A DNA stretch of 64,000 nt from Mycolicibacterium pulveris (GTDB taxonomy: Bacteria > Actinomycetota > Actinomycetes > Mycobacteriales > Mycobacteriaceae), in assembly GCF_010725725.1 (NCBI RefSeq), contig NZ_AP022599.1:2914001-2978000 (forward strand). The letters are read 5' to 3'. Of this stretch, positions 7,876 through 19,415 are shown piece after piece. The position numbers and the translations under genes were made by a program. Under the pieces are notes generated by a model. The model saw nothing but the letters and a program-made list of their open reading frames with translations. It made no database searches and was not told where the DNA came from. Numbering within the stretch: the stretch's first letter is position 1; each line of letters begins with the position of its first letter.

Positions 7876-8943
7876 CTACTCGTCGTAGGTGAGTTCCACC
7901 GAATCCGACCGCGGCTTGGCCTGGCAGCCCAGGATCAGGCCCTCGTCGAGGTCGGACTGCTCGAGCACGTCGTTGACCTCCATTTCGACCTCACCGCTCT
8001 TCTTGAGCACCGCGCAGGCGCCGCAATGACCTTCGCGGCAGGAGAACGGTGCGTCAAGGCCCTTGTCCAGCAGCACGTCGAGCAGCTTGGCGTTGCGTGG
8101 CCAGGTGATCTCGTGCTTCTCACCGTCGAGCGTGACGATCGCGGTGGCCGGACCCTCGGCGCTGTCGTCGTCCTCTGAGTAGTCGACGACTACCGCTTTG
8201 AACGGGTCGGACTCCAACGACTTGAACACCTCGATGTGGATCCGATTGTCGTCGGCGCCGACGTTCTTGAGCGCTTCCTCGGCCGCGGCCATGAACGGTG
8301 CGGGCCCGCAGATGTAGGTGTCGTGGGCTTTGTACGGGGCGACCAGGCCTGCGAGCGCCGACGCGGTCGGCAGCCCCTGCACGCTGACCAGCCAGTGCAC
8401 GACGGTGAGCCGGTCGGGATACTTGGCCACCAACTCGCGCAGCACCTTGCCGAAGATGACCGAGTTCTCGTCCTCGTTCGCATAGATCAGGACCACCCGG
8501 CCACCGCCCTCGGCCAACGCGGACTTACAGATGGACAGCATCGGGGTGATCCCGCTGCCCGCGGCCAGCAGCAGGAAGTCGCTGTCGAGTGTCTTGGGCA
8601 CGAAGGTGCCCGAGGGGGCGAGCACGTGGATCTTCATGCCGGCGTGGGCGTGGTCGCACAACCAGTTGGACGCATAGCCGTCCGCGGTGCGTTTGACGGT
8701 CACCGTCATCGGGTCACCGGTGAAAGGCGAGCTGCACAGCGAGTAGCAGCGCGCCACCGAGCCGGTGCGCTCGCTCGGCACCCGCAGCGTCAGGAACTGC
8801 CCGGGCGCGTAGCGCAACCGCTCGGCGGGAATCTCGGATCCGTCGGGAACCCGGAACACCAGCGACCGCGCGTCGGCGGTCTCCTCGACCACCTCGCCCA
8901 CTTCGAGCTCGAGCACGTGGCTACCGAGCGGCTCATCGGTCAC
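7876..8943 (-). CDS. kshB: 3-ketosteroid 9-alpha-hydroxylase reductase KshB
   Basis: 355 residues. It passes electrons from NADH to the Rieske oxygenase KshA for C9 hydroxylation of 3-ketosteroids. Domains in order: FAD-binding barrel with RCYSLCSSP (about 65-73), NAD-binding domain with LLLAAGSGITPML and ICGPAPFM, and a C-terminal plant-type [2Fe-2S] ferredoxin with ligands Cys302, Cys307, Cys310 and Cys340 in CREGHCGAC and GCQAKP. Length fits M. tuberculosis Rv3571 (about 358). A KstR operator lies 38 bp upstream (8982-8995). Its partner kshA is at the other end of the window, 54 kb away. Confidence 0.95.
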   Translation of the reverse strand: MTDEPLGSHVLELEVGEVVEETADARSLVFRVPDGSEIPAERLRYAPGQFLTLRVPSERTGSVARCYSLCSSPFTGDPMTVTVKRTADGYASNWLCDHAHAGMKIHVLAPSGTFVPKTLDSDFLLLAAGSGITPMLSICKSALAEGGGRVVLIYANEDENSVIFGKVLRELVAKYPDRLTVVHWLVSVQGLPTASALAGLVAPYKAHDTYICGPAPFMAAAEEALKNVGADDNRIHIEVFKSLESDPFKAVVVDYSEDDDSAEGPATAIVTLDGEKHEITWPRNAKLLDVLLDKGLDAPFSCREGHCGACAVLKKSGEVEMEVNDVLEQSDLDEGLILGCQAKPRSDSVELTYDE

Positions 8944-8981
8944 GACGCTCTACCCTTCTCAGGCTCAAAACTGCCCATAAC

Positions 8982-8995
8982 TAGAACAGGTTACA
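8982..8995. promoter_or_regulatory. KstR operator for kshB
   Basis: TAGAACAGGTTACA matches TnnAACnnGTTnnA exactly. It lies in the kshB-hsaA divergent region on the kshB side. Confidence 0.85.
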
Positions 8996-9050
8996 GAAAT
9001 GCATGTGTGCAGGTCCAGCCTGCTGATAACCCCCCGTACTCGACATGAAT

Positions 9051-9064
9051 CGTAACGTGTTCTA
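9051..9064. promoter_or_regulatory. KstR operator for hsaADCB
   Basis: CGTAACGTGTTCTA matches the consensus except for the first base (C for T). It lies 67 bp before the hsaA start, so the divergent region has a separate site for each direction. Confidence 0.72.
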
Positions 9065-9131
9065 ATCTCTTTCTAGCGGTCTGGTCTCGCGCAAACGCCC
9101 AACGCCAGGTCCTTACCTCGGGAGGTAACCA

Positions 9132-12113
<2,982 letters not shown>

Positions 12114-12114
<1 letters not shown>

Positions 12115-12680
12115 TGTCCGCAGAGTCGTTGGACCCGCGCACCTTCCGCAGTGTGCTCGGTCAGTTCTGCACGGGCATCACCGTGATCACCACCATGCAC
12201 GAGGACACCCCGGTAGGCTTCGCCTGCCAGTCGTTCGCGGCGTTGTCGCTCGACCCGCCGCTGGTGCTGTTCTGTCCGACCAAGATGTCGCGGTCGTGGC
12301 AGGCGATCGAGGCCAGCGGTCACTTCTGCGTGAACGTGCTGCACGAGAACCAGAAGGAAGTCTCGGCGACGTTCGGCTCCAAAGAACCCGACAAGTTCGC
12401 CGGATTCGACTGGCATCTCTCCGAACTCGGCTCACCGATGATCAAGGGCTCGCTGGCCCACATCGACTGTTCGGTGCACTCGGTGCACGACGGCGGCGAC
12501 CACTACGTCGTGTTCGGAGCCGTGCACTCGCTGTCGGACGCGCAGCACCGCACGCCGCGGCCGCTGCTGTTCTACCGGGGCCAATACACCGGCATCGAGC
12601 CCGACAAGACCACGCCGGCACAGTGGCGCGACGACCTGGAGGCGTTTCTCACCGCCACCACCGACGACACCTGGCTCTAA
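12114..12680 (+). CDS. hsaB: Flavin reductase HsaB, partner of HsaA
   Basis: 188 residues, close to the 187 of Rv3567c. An NADH:FMN reductase of the HpaC/flavin reductase fold that feeds reduced flavin to HsaA. Family features are FRSVLGQFCTGITVIT near the N terminus, the flavin-binding ACQSFAALSLDPPLVLFC, and SGHFCVNVL with HY in the C half. The GTG start shares its first base with the hsaC stop TAG (TAGTG), and no separate ribosome site is visible, so it probably depends on translational coupling. It is the last gene of hsaADCB and runs 4 bp into a convergent gene. Confidence 0.94.
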
Positions 12681-12928
12681 ATACAGCCCGCGGCACAGGG
12701 GTCCGCAACGGGCAACGACTCGGGCGGTGGCGCGCTCGGGTCTGCCGGCGGCAGCTGCTCGGTGAGGTCGACGTCGTGGTCGAGGTTCGGCGCCATCGGA
12801 ATCACGTTGCACAGGAAGCTCAGCGCCAATTCGCACGGCGGAGGCCCGGGCTGCGCACCGGCCGGAGCCGCCGACAGCGCTGCCGCGGCCGCCATCGCCG
12901 CCGCGGTGATCAACGCCTTGGTGAACAC
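12677..12928 (-). CDS. Small secreted Cys/Pro-rich protein
   Basis: 83 residues with a clear signal peptide (MFTKALITAAAMAAAAALSA, then APAGAQP). The mature peptide of about 58 residues contains PPCELALSFLCNVIPMAPNL and four Cys in total (C-x5-C and a terminal CAAGC), with an acidic, Pro-rich tail. Short mycobacterial exported proteins of this layout exist but no function is established that I can name. It follows the alpha/beta hydrolase gene by 4 bp, so the two form a unit, and its stop overlaps that of hsaB. Confidence 0.72.
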   Translation of the reverse strand: MFTKALITAAAMAAAAALSAAPAGAQPGPPPCELALSFLCNVIPMAPNLDHDVDLTEQLPPADPSAPPPESLPVADPCAAGCI

Positions 12929-12932
12929 CGGG

Positions 12933-13706
12933 TCACTCTAGCGCCTGTTCGCCGATGAAGTCGATGACCGTCGCGGCCACCTCGGCGTGCATGGTTTCGT
13001 TGAGGACGTCGTGGCGGGCGCCCACGAACTCCGCGATCCGCAGCGCCTCGATCTGCTCGGCGTAGGCGCGCACCGGCTCGATCGGGGCGATCGGATCGTT
13101 GACACCGTGCAGCGCCAGCGTCGGCACCGCGAGTTTCGGCAGTTCGGAACCGAACCGATCCCATGCCCAGTCGAGCTCCCGGGTCAGCGTCGCGCCGTCG
13201 GCGTCGACGAACGCCAGCGGATCGTTCTCCAACGCATCGAGATAGAAGGGGTCCGAGGACAGCCAGGCCGGATCGAGCTCGACGGAGGTGTCGCTGTCCA
13301 GCATCTCGGGGATCGGCACCAGCGGCGCACCGGAGACGACGCCGGCCCGATAGCGGTCGGGCTGGTTCAGCAGGCGGAACAACGTGACGACCGACCCGAA
13401 CGAGTGGCCCTGCGCGATCAACGGCAGCCCAGGTCGGCGGTTCTCGGCCAGCCCGCTCAACGCGTCGGCCAGCGCCGAGCTGTCCTCGATCGAGCCGAAG
13501 TCACCGCGCTCGCCGGGGCTGAGGCCGTGGCCGAATTGGTCGACCGCCCACAGGTCGATTCCCGCCGCGTTCAGGGCGAAACCGTACCGGTGGTAGAGCC
13601 CGGTGTGTTCGCCGAACCCGTGCAGAAAGATCACGACGGCACGAGGCGCGGCCGCGTCCCAATGACGGTAGTAGGCCCGGCCCTTCGGATGGTCGATGAA
13701 CGGCAT
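12933..13706 (-). CDS. Alpha/beta hydrolase, monoacylglycerol-lipase-like
   Basis: 257 residues. Looks like the lysophospholipase/monoacylglycerol lipase branch: VVIFLHGFGEHTGLYHRYG near residue 25-43, nucleophile Ser in GHSFGS, acid in LHGVNDPIAP and His in GARHDVLNET. It therefore probably hydrolyses acyl esters in the cytosol; the substrate is unknown. No KstR site is seen near it. It sits in the block that replaces the nat gene of the M. tuberculosis order. Confidence 0.82.
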   Translation of the reverse strand: MPFIDHPKGRAYYRHWDAAAPRAVVIFLHGFGEHTGLYHRYGFALNAAGIDLWAVDQFGHGLSPGERGDFGSIEDSSALADALSGLAENRRPGLPLIAQGHSFGSVVTLFRLLNQPDRYRAGVVSGAPLVPIPEMLDSDTSVELDPAWLSSDPFYLDALENDPLAFVDADGATLTRELDWAWDRFGSELPKLAVPTLALHGVNDPIAPIEPVRAYAEQIEALRIAEFVGARHDVLNETMHAEVAATVIDFIGEQALE

Positions 13707-13754
13707 GGATTGACTGCAGCAAGTCGCGCCGCGAAGCGCAAGCCCCTCGGCTGG

Positions 13755-14675
13755 TCAACCTCGGCCGAGCAGCACGTCGCGGCTCGTGGCCATCTGCAAG
13801 CGGATGGCGTCGACGACGGCCGCGACCTCGGGTCTGCGCAACGTCTCGGCACGGGCGACCAGCCAGTACGTCAACCGGACGGCCACCGCGTCGGGCAACA
13901 CCCGGATCAGGTCGTCGTGGCGGTCGGCCATGAAGCACGGCAACAATCCCAGCCCGGCTGAGGCTCTCGTCGCCTCGACGTGCACGAAAACGTTTGTCGA
14001 CGTGACGGATTCGCGCATATCGGGGGCGAAGCTGGTGGCGACGTCGAGGTCGTCGACCTGCAGCATGGCGTCGATGAAGTACACCAGCGGAAAACGGGAC
14101 ATGTCGGCGATGCTCGTCGGGGTGCCGTGCTCACGCAGGTAGTCCCGTGCCCCGTACAGGCCGAGGCAGTAGTCGCCGAGTTGAATCGCCTTGGCGCGGT
14201 GCACCTTCGGTTCCCCGACCACCACCTCGACGTCCAGCCCGGAGCGCTGCTGGGTGGCCGGCCGGGTGGTGGCGACGATCTCGACGGCGATCTTGGGGTG
14301 CTCACGCTGCACGCGGGCCGCAGCGGGCGCGGCGATGTACGCCGAAAATCCGTCGGTCGCCGAGATCCGCACGACGCCCTCCAGCGCGCGCTCGCCGCCG
14401 CTGTCGACGCTCAGCGACCGCACGGCGGATTCGACCGCCTCGGCCGCCGCCAGCGCCTCGCGGCCGAGGTCGGTCAGCTCCCAGCCGCCCGCGCCGCGGG
14501 TCAGCACCCGCCCGCCGATTGCCTGCTCGAGCGCGGCGATGCGCCGAGAAATGGTCGTGTGGTTGAGCCCGAGTTCCTCGGCCGCGGTGGTGTAGCGGCC
14601 CGAGCGGCCGACCGCCAGCAAGACCAGCAAATCGTCGGCGCTGGGACGTCCCGTCGACACCGTCATGATCTGCAT
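13755..14675 (-). CDS. LysR-family transcriptional regulator
   Basis: 306 residues (303 if it begins at the ATG at 14666). The N-terminal winged helix is clear: LLVLLAVGRSGRYTTAAEELGLNHTTISRRIAALE, followed by a substrate-binding domain with FSAYIAAPAAARVQREHP. It is divergent from the MHS permease-BDH-AACS operon, the usual layout of a LysR activator and its targets, so a ketone body or related acid is the likely effector. A perfect palindrome (14667-14686) covers the first start codon, which favours the inner ATG at 14666. Confidence 0.86.
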   Translation of the reverse strand: MQIMTVSTGRPSADDLLVLLAVGRSGRYTTAAEELGLNHTTISRRIAALEQAIGGRVLTRGAGGWELTDLGREALAAAEAVESAVRSLSVDSGGERALEGVVRISATDGFSAYIAAPAAARVQREHPKIAVEIVATTRPATQQRSGLDVEVVVGEPKVHRAKAIQLGDYCLGLYGARDYLREHGTPTSIADMSRFPLVYFIDAMLQVDDLDVATSFAPDMRESVTSTNVFVHVEATRASAGLGLLPCFMADRHDDLIRVLPDAVAVRLTYWLVARAETLRRPEVAAVVDAIRLQMATSRDVLLGRG

Positions 14676-14686
14676 TTTTGCAGATC
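14667..14686. promoter_or_regulatory. Palindromic operator at the LysR/permease promoter
   Basis: GATCTGCA-TTTT-TGCAGATC is a perfect 8-bp inverted repeat. A second inverted repeat, TGCAGGTT (14692-14699) and AACCTGCA (14719-14726), follows. Both share the TGCAG core, as expected for a LysR dimer-of-dimers site. Confidence 0.65.
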
Positions 14687-14777
14687 GGCACTGCAGGTTT
14701 GGCTATTGCGGGGGAACGAACCTGCATGAATACTCACAGCGGGCCTGTGCCCATGGCCACAATCAGAGGAGCGCCGG

Positions 14778-16154
14778 ATGAGCATCACGGACGAACCGAA
14801 GCCGCAACCCGGCGGGGCCGGTCCGATACCGACCGGGCTGAAACGGGTCGTGGTCGCCTCGATGGCGGGCACCGTCGTCGAGTGGTACGAGTTCTTCCTG
14901 TATGCCACCGCGGCCACGCTGGTCTTCAACAAGGTGTTCTTCGCCGAGGGCACCAGCGAGGCCAGCGGGCTCATCGCCGCGCTGCTGACCTACGCCGTCG
15001 GGTTCGTCGCGCGACCCCTCGGCGGCGTGGTGTTCGGGCACTTCGGCGACAAGTACGGCCGCAAGAAGCTGCTCCAGTTCGCGATCCTGCTCGTCGGTGC
15101 GGTCACCTTCCTGATGGGGTCCCTGCCGACCTACGAGCAGATCGGGGTGTGGGCGCCGATCCTTCTCGTCGTCCTGCGGTTCCTTCAGGGCTTCGCGGTC
15201 GGCGGCGAGTGGGGCGGCGCGGTGCTGCTGGTCGCCGAGCACAGCCCCAACGACAAGCGCGCGTTCTGGGCCAGCTGGCCGCAGGCCGCGGTGCCCGTCG
15301 GCAACATGCTGGCCACCGTCGTGCTGCTGATCCTGACGCAGGCACTGTCGGAGGCGTCCTTCTTGTCGTGGGGCTGGCGGATCGCGTTCTGGCTGTCGGC
15401 GGTCGTCGTGGGGATCGGCTACTACATTCGCACCAAGGTCTCCGACGCCCCGATCTTCGTGGCCGCACAACAGGAGGTCGAGCGCGCCAAAGCGGTGTCC
15501 TACGGCGTGGTCGAGGTGTTGAAGCGTTATCCCCGTGGGGTTTTCACCGCGATGGGGCTGCGCTTCGCCGAGAACATCATGTACTACCTCGTCGTCACGT
15601 TCTCGATCGTCTACCTCAAGACCCACGTCCACGCCGACACCAGCGACATCCTGTGGTGGCTGTTGGCCGCCCACGCGGTGCACTTCGTGGTCATCCCGCA
15701 AGTGGGGCGGTTGGCCGACCGCTTCGGGCGCCGACCGGTGTACATCGTCGGCGCCGTCGCCGCGGGCTGCTGGGGCTTCTTCGCATTCCCGATGATGAAC
15801 AGCGCCAACTACCTGCTGATCATGGGCGCCATCATCGCCGGGCTGGTGATCCACGCGTTGATGTACTCACCGCAGCCGGCGCTGATGGCCGAAATGTTCC
15901 CCACCCGCATGCGGTACTCCGGCGTCTCCCTGGGATATCAGGTCACCGCGATCGTCGCCGGTTCACTGGCGCCCGCGATCGCGACGTGGCTGCTGGACAG
16001 GTTCGACTCCGCGGTACCGATCGCCCTGTATCTGGCGGGCGCGGCGGTGATCACCCTGGTGGCCGCGCTGGTCACCAGGGAAACCAACGGCATCGATCTC
16101 GAGGCCCTCGATCAGGCCGACCGTGACGCCCTCGCGAAAGCGGGTCGGCTGTGA
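14778..16154 (+). CDS. MHS-family (MFS) metabolite:H+ symporter
   Basis: 458 residues with about twelve membrane segments. MHS signatures are MAGTVVEWYEFFLYATAATL at the first helix, RPLGGVVFGHFGDKYGRKK (loop 2-3 MFS motif) and GGEWGGAVLLVAEHSP. Family members import small organic acids such as shikimate, citrate, proline or ketoglutarate. The co-transcribed 3-hydroxybutyrate dehydrogenase and acetoacetyl-CoA synthetase suggest 3-hydroxybutyrate or acetoacetate as substrate; this is inference from neighbours. AGAGGAG precedes the ATG. The stop overlaps the next start (GTGA). Confidence 0.85.
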   Translation: MSITDEPKPQPGGAGPIPTGLKRVVVASMAGTVVEWYEFFLYATAATLVFNKVFFAEGTSEASGLIAALLTYAVGFVARPLGGVVFGHFGDKYGRKKLLQFAILLVGAVTFLMGSLPTYEQIGVWAPILLVVLRFLQGFAVGGEWGGAVLLVAEHSPNDKRAFWASWPQAAVPVGNMLATVVLLILTQALSEASFLSWGWRIAFWLSAVVVGIGYYIRTKVSDAPIFVAAQQEVERAKAVSYGVVEVLKRYPRGVFTAMGLRFAENIMYYLVVTFSIVYLKTHVHADTSDILWWLLAAHAVHFVVIPQVGRLADRFGRRPVYIVGAVAAGCWGFFAFPMMNSANYLLIMGAIIAGLVIHALMYSPQPALMAEMFPTRMRYSGVSLGYQVTAIVAGSLAPAIATWLLDRFDSAVPIALYLAGAAVITLVAALVTRETNGIDLEALDQADRDALAKAGRL

Positions 16155-16897
16155 CCGACCTGGCCGGGCGCACCGCGCTGGTCACCGGCGGCGCGAGCGG
16201 CATCGGCGCCGCCTGCGCACGTGAGCTCGCCGCGCGCGGCGCGCAGGTCACCGTCGCCGACGTCGACGCCGACGGCGCGCGGAGCGTCGCGGACGAAATC
16301 AGCGGAAAACCCTGGGCCGTCGACCTTTCCGACGTCGCCGCCCTCGAGGGGCTGCGGCTGCAAACCGACATCCTGGTCAACAACGCCGGAGTGCAGCACG
16401 TCAGCCCGATCGAGGACTTTCCGCCCGAACGTTTCCGGTTCATCCTGGCGCTCATGGTCGAGGCGCCGTTCCTGTTGATCCGCGCCGCGCTGCCGCACAT
16501 GTACGGCCAGCAGTTCGGGCGGATCATCAACATCTCGTCGGTGCACGGACTGCGGGCCTCGGAGTACAAGAGCGGTTACGTCACCGCCAAACACGGGCTC
16601 GAGGGCCTTTCGAAAGTAACTGCCCTGGAAGGCGGCTCGCGAAATGTCACAAGCAACTGTGTCGATCCCGGCTACGTGCGCACGCCGCTGGTCACCAAAC
16701 AGATCGCCGACCAGGCGCGTCGACACGAGGTCCCTGAAGATAAGGTGGTGGAGGAGATTCTTCTCAAGGAGAGCGCGATCAAACGGCTGGTCGAACCGGA
16801 AGACGTTGCGTCGCTGGTGGGTTGGCTTGCCTCGCCGGACGCGGCGATGGTGACGGGCGCGTCCTACACGATGGACGGGGGGTGGAGCGCCCGATGA
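16151..16897 (+). CDS. 3-hydroxybutyrate dehydrogenase (SDR)
   Basis: 248 residues. A short-chain dehydrogenase that would oxidise (R)-3-hydroxybutyrate to acetoacetate with NAD. Motifs: TGGASGIG nucleotide site (residues 12-19), NNAG, catalytic Ser in INISSVHG, Y-x3-K in GYVTAKHGLEG, and the C-terminal GASYTMDGGWSAR. The HGL run after YVTAKH and QHVSPIEDFPPE are typical of the 3-hydroxybutyrate dehydrogenase subgroup. The start GTG overlaps the permease stop and its stop overlaps the synthetase ATG, so the three genes are tightly coupled. Confidence 0.85.
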   Translation: MTDLAGRTALVTGGASGIGAACARELAARGAQVTVADVDADGARSVADEISGKPWAVDLSDVAALEGLRLQTDILVNNAGVQHVSPIEDFPPERFRFILALMVEAPFLLIRAALPHMYGQQFGRIINISSVHGLRASEYKSGYVTAKHGLEGLSKVTALEGGSRNVTSNCVDPGYVRTPLVTKQIADQARRHEVPEDKVVEEILLKESAIKRLVEPEDVASLVGWLASPDAAMVTGASYTMDGGWSAR

Positions 16898-18798
16898 CCG
16901 ACACCGTTACGGCGCAGTGGACGCCGACCGAGGACGACATCGCCGCGGCGCGGGTCACCGACTTCGCCCGGTTCGTGAAGACCCGCACCGGAACGCTCCA
17001 TGAGGACTACCGGTCGCTGTGGCAGTGGTCGGTCGACGACCCGGCCGCGTTCTGGGCGGCATTGTGGGACTACTTCGAGCTCGGCGACCGACCCGAGGTG
17101 GTTCTCGCCGCCGAAACGATGCCTGGGGCGCAGTGGTTTCCCGGCGCCAAGCTGAACTATGTCGACCAGGTGATCCGCAGCGCGCGCACCGATCGACCGG
17201 CCATTCTTCATGTGACCGAGGACGGCTCGACCACCGAAGTGAGCTGGGCCGAACTCCTCGGCCGCACTGCGGCTTTCGCGCAGCGGCTGCGCGAGCTGGG
17301 AGTCAACAGCGGCGACCGGGTCGTCGGATACCTGCCGAACATCCCCGAGGCGATCATCGCGTTTCTGGCCACCGCCAGCATCGGCGCGGTCTGGAGTGCG
17401 TGCGGGCAGGACTACTCGGCCAAGGCCGCGCTGGACCGGCTCGGCCAGCTCGAACCCATCGTGCTGGTGACCGCCGACGGATATCACTACGGCGGGAAGT
17501 TTCACGACAAGAGCGCCGACATCGCGACCATGCAGGCGGGCCTGCCCTCGCTGCGGGCCACCGTGATGGCCGGCGAGTTGGACCGCTCGGCCGACGCGAA
17601 CGCACTGGCCACCACGGCTGTGGACTTCGATCACCCGCTGTGGATCCTGTTCTCGTCGGGGACGACCGGGCTGCCGAAGGGCATTGTGCACGGTCACGGC
17701 GGGGTCGTGCTGGAGCATTTGAAAGCCGTTGCACTGCAGTGTGATCTGGGAGCAGAAGACACCTTCTTCTGGTACACCAGCCCAAGCTGGATGATGTGGA
17801 ACTTCCTGGTCGCCGGGCTGCTGGTGGGTACGACGACCGTCTGCTACGCCGGCAGCCCCAACTCGCCGCGCCCGGATCGGCTGTGGGAGATCGCCGCGCA
17901 GGTGCGGGCCACCCTATTGGGCACCAGCCCCGGCTACGTGCTCGGCTGCGCGAAGGCGGGTGCGGTGCCGCGCACGGACCACGACCTCTCGGCGCTGCGC
18001 ACCGTCGGGATCACGGGGTCGTCACTGCCGCCGTCGACGTCGTTGTGGTTGCGCGACAACGTCGGTGAGCGCGTCCAGGTGTCCTCGATAAGCGGCGGCA
18101 CCGACGTGGTCTCGGCGTTCATCGGCGGGGTGCCCACCGTGCCGGTCTGGCCGGGGGAGTTGTCCGCGCCGTACCTCGGGTGTGCGCTGGACGCCTGGGA
18201 CGAGTCGGGCAACCCGGTGCGCGGCGAGGTCGGCGAGCTGGTGATCACCAAACCGATGCCGTCGATGCCGGTCGGGTTCTGGAACGATCCCGACGGATCG
18301 CGGTACCGCAGCGCGTATTTCGACATGTTCCCCGGTGTGTGGCGGCACGGCGACTGGATCACCATCACCGAGCGCGGCAGCATCATCGTGCACGGCCGGT
18401 CGGACTCCACGCTGAACCGGCATGGCATCAGGATGGGCAGTGCCGACATCTACCAGGTGGTCGAGCGGATTCCGGAGGTCGCCGAGGCGTTGGTGATCGG
18501 GGTCGAGCAATCCGACGGCGGGTACTGGATGCCGTTGTTCGTGGTGCTGGCCGACGGCGCGGAACTCACCGACGAGTTGCGTGACCGGATCAACACCGCG
18601 ATCCGCACCGAGGTGTCGCCGCGGCATGTCCCCGACGAGATCATCGCCGCCCCCGGGGTGCCGCACACCCGCACCGGCAAGAAGCTCGAGGTGCCGATCA
18701 AGAAGCTGTTCGGCGGGGCCGACCCGGCGAAGGTGGTCGAGCGCAGCGCCGTCGACGACCCCGCACTGCTGGACTGGTACGCGGGCATCAAGCGCTAA
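16894..18798 (+). CDS. Acetoacetyl-CoA synthetase
   Basis: 634 residues, near the family length of about 650. An adenylate-forming enzyme converting acetoacetate, ATP and CoA to acetoacetyl-CoA. Visible are the N-terminal cap typical of acetoacetate/acetate ligases (YRSLWQWSVDDPAAFW, PGAQWFPGAKLNYVDQV), the P-loop ILFSSGTTGLPKGIVHG, the SGGTDVVSAF region, and the C-terminal lysine in HTRTGKKLEVPIKK. GTDV and the cap distinguish it from acetyl-CoA synthetase. The start ATG overlaps the BDH stop. With the permease and BDH it makes a complete route from extracellular ketone body to acetoacetyl-CoA. Confidence 0.9.
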   Translation: MTDTVTAQWTPTEDDIAAARVTDFARFVKTRTGTLHEDYRSLWQWSVDDPAAFWAALWDYFELGDRPEVVLAAETMPGAQWFPGAKLNYVDQVIRSARTDRPAILHVTEDGSTTEVSWAELLGRTAAFAQRLRELGVNSGDRVVGYLPNIPEAIIAFLATASIGAVWSACGQDYSAKAALDRLGQLEPIVLVTADGYHYGGKFHDKSADIATMQAGLPSLRATVMAGELDRSADANALATTAVDFDHPLWILFSSGTTGLPKGIVHGHGGVVLEHLKAVALQCDLGAEDTFFWYTSPSWMMWNFLVAGLLVGTTTVCYAGSPNSPRPDRLWEIAAQVRATLLGTSPGYVLGCAKAGAVPRTDHDLSALRTVGITGSSLPPSTSLWLRDNVGERVQVSSISGGTDVVSAFIGGVPTVPVWPGELSAPYLGCALDAWDESGNPVRGEVGELVITKPMPSMPVGFWNDPDGSRYRSAYFDMFPGVWRHGDWITITERGSIIVHGRSDSTLNRHGIRMGSADIYQVVERIPEVAEALVIGVEQSDGGYWMPLFVVLADGAELTDELRDRINTAIRTEVSPRHVPDEIIAAPGVPHTRTGKKLEVPIKKLFGGADPAKVVERSAVDDPALLDWYAGIKR

Positions 18799-19415
18799 CG
18801 CTCCTACGCCGCGCACGGGCGTTCGTGTCGGCCTGTTGCCTGATGTCAAGATGCGCGCGCAGGGGTATTTGTTGCCTTACGTAAGCGTGCGCGCTTGTTG
18901 ACCGAATTGTGGTGCCGGGTGCAGCCTTGCTGGTGGTGATGGTGACCAACTGGGCGCTTAGGGCTCGGATCTGGCGCTGGGTGGCGGCGGGATTGATCAA
19001 CAAGTAGGTCCGGGTCATCGCGACGATGCGTTCAACGGCCACGGTGGGGTGATCGATCACACGATGAAACGGGGTCCTGGCCGGTCGTGTTGCTTGGAGA
19101 CTCTGGCGCCCGTGCGGACTTTGCAAGCGAGTTTCTGCTGGGGATAGAAATAGTTGGTCAGCTTCGACTGTAGGGCCTCTCCTGAATTGGGCTGTCCTAT
19201 GAATGCCGTTACGCGACTCCAGCAAGCCGCCATAACGGCTATGCATCGGCGCGGTCATAAGTTGTGCACGTGGCTAAACGACGCACTCACAGCCCCGGCG
19301 ACGAGGTAGCTCATCCCAGCGCGAAGTCTGAGTTCGGAGGATTTCTAACGCTCGGCCATGTGCTTCAGGGGATCGGCGCGGAGCAGAATCCACCGATTGA
19401 CCTGGGGGCGGGGTG
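18799..19415. other. Gene-free, compositionally odd scar between the AACS operon and aspB
   Basis: About 617 bp with no convincing gene, less GC-rich than its surroundings and with many stop codons. A 156-codon leftward frame (18788-19258) includes the stretch MTRTYLLINPAATQRQIRAL, which resembles a decayed recombinase or transposase-type fragment, but there is no ribosome site, domain or terminal inverted repeat I can define. AAGCG-TGCG-CGCTT at about 18886-18899 may be a weak stem. The best reading is remnant DNA left by an insertion or deletion event. Confidence 0.5.

Noticed and set aside
12677..13706. nat (arylamine N-acetyltransferase) expected next to hsaB from M. tuberculosis order
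   Set aside because: Neither protein here has the nat Cys-His-Asp pattern; they are a small secreted protein and an alpha/beta hydrolase.
18788..19258. 156-codon minus-strand frame as a real gene
   Set aside because: No ribosome site, no recognisable complete domain, overlaps the end of the synthetase gene; treated as remnant DNA.
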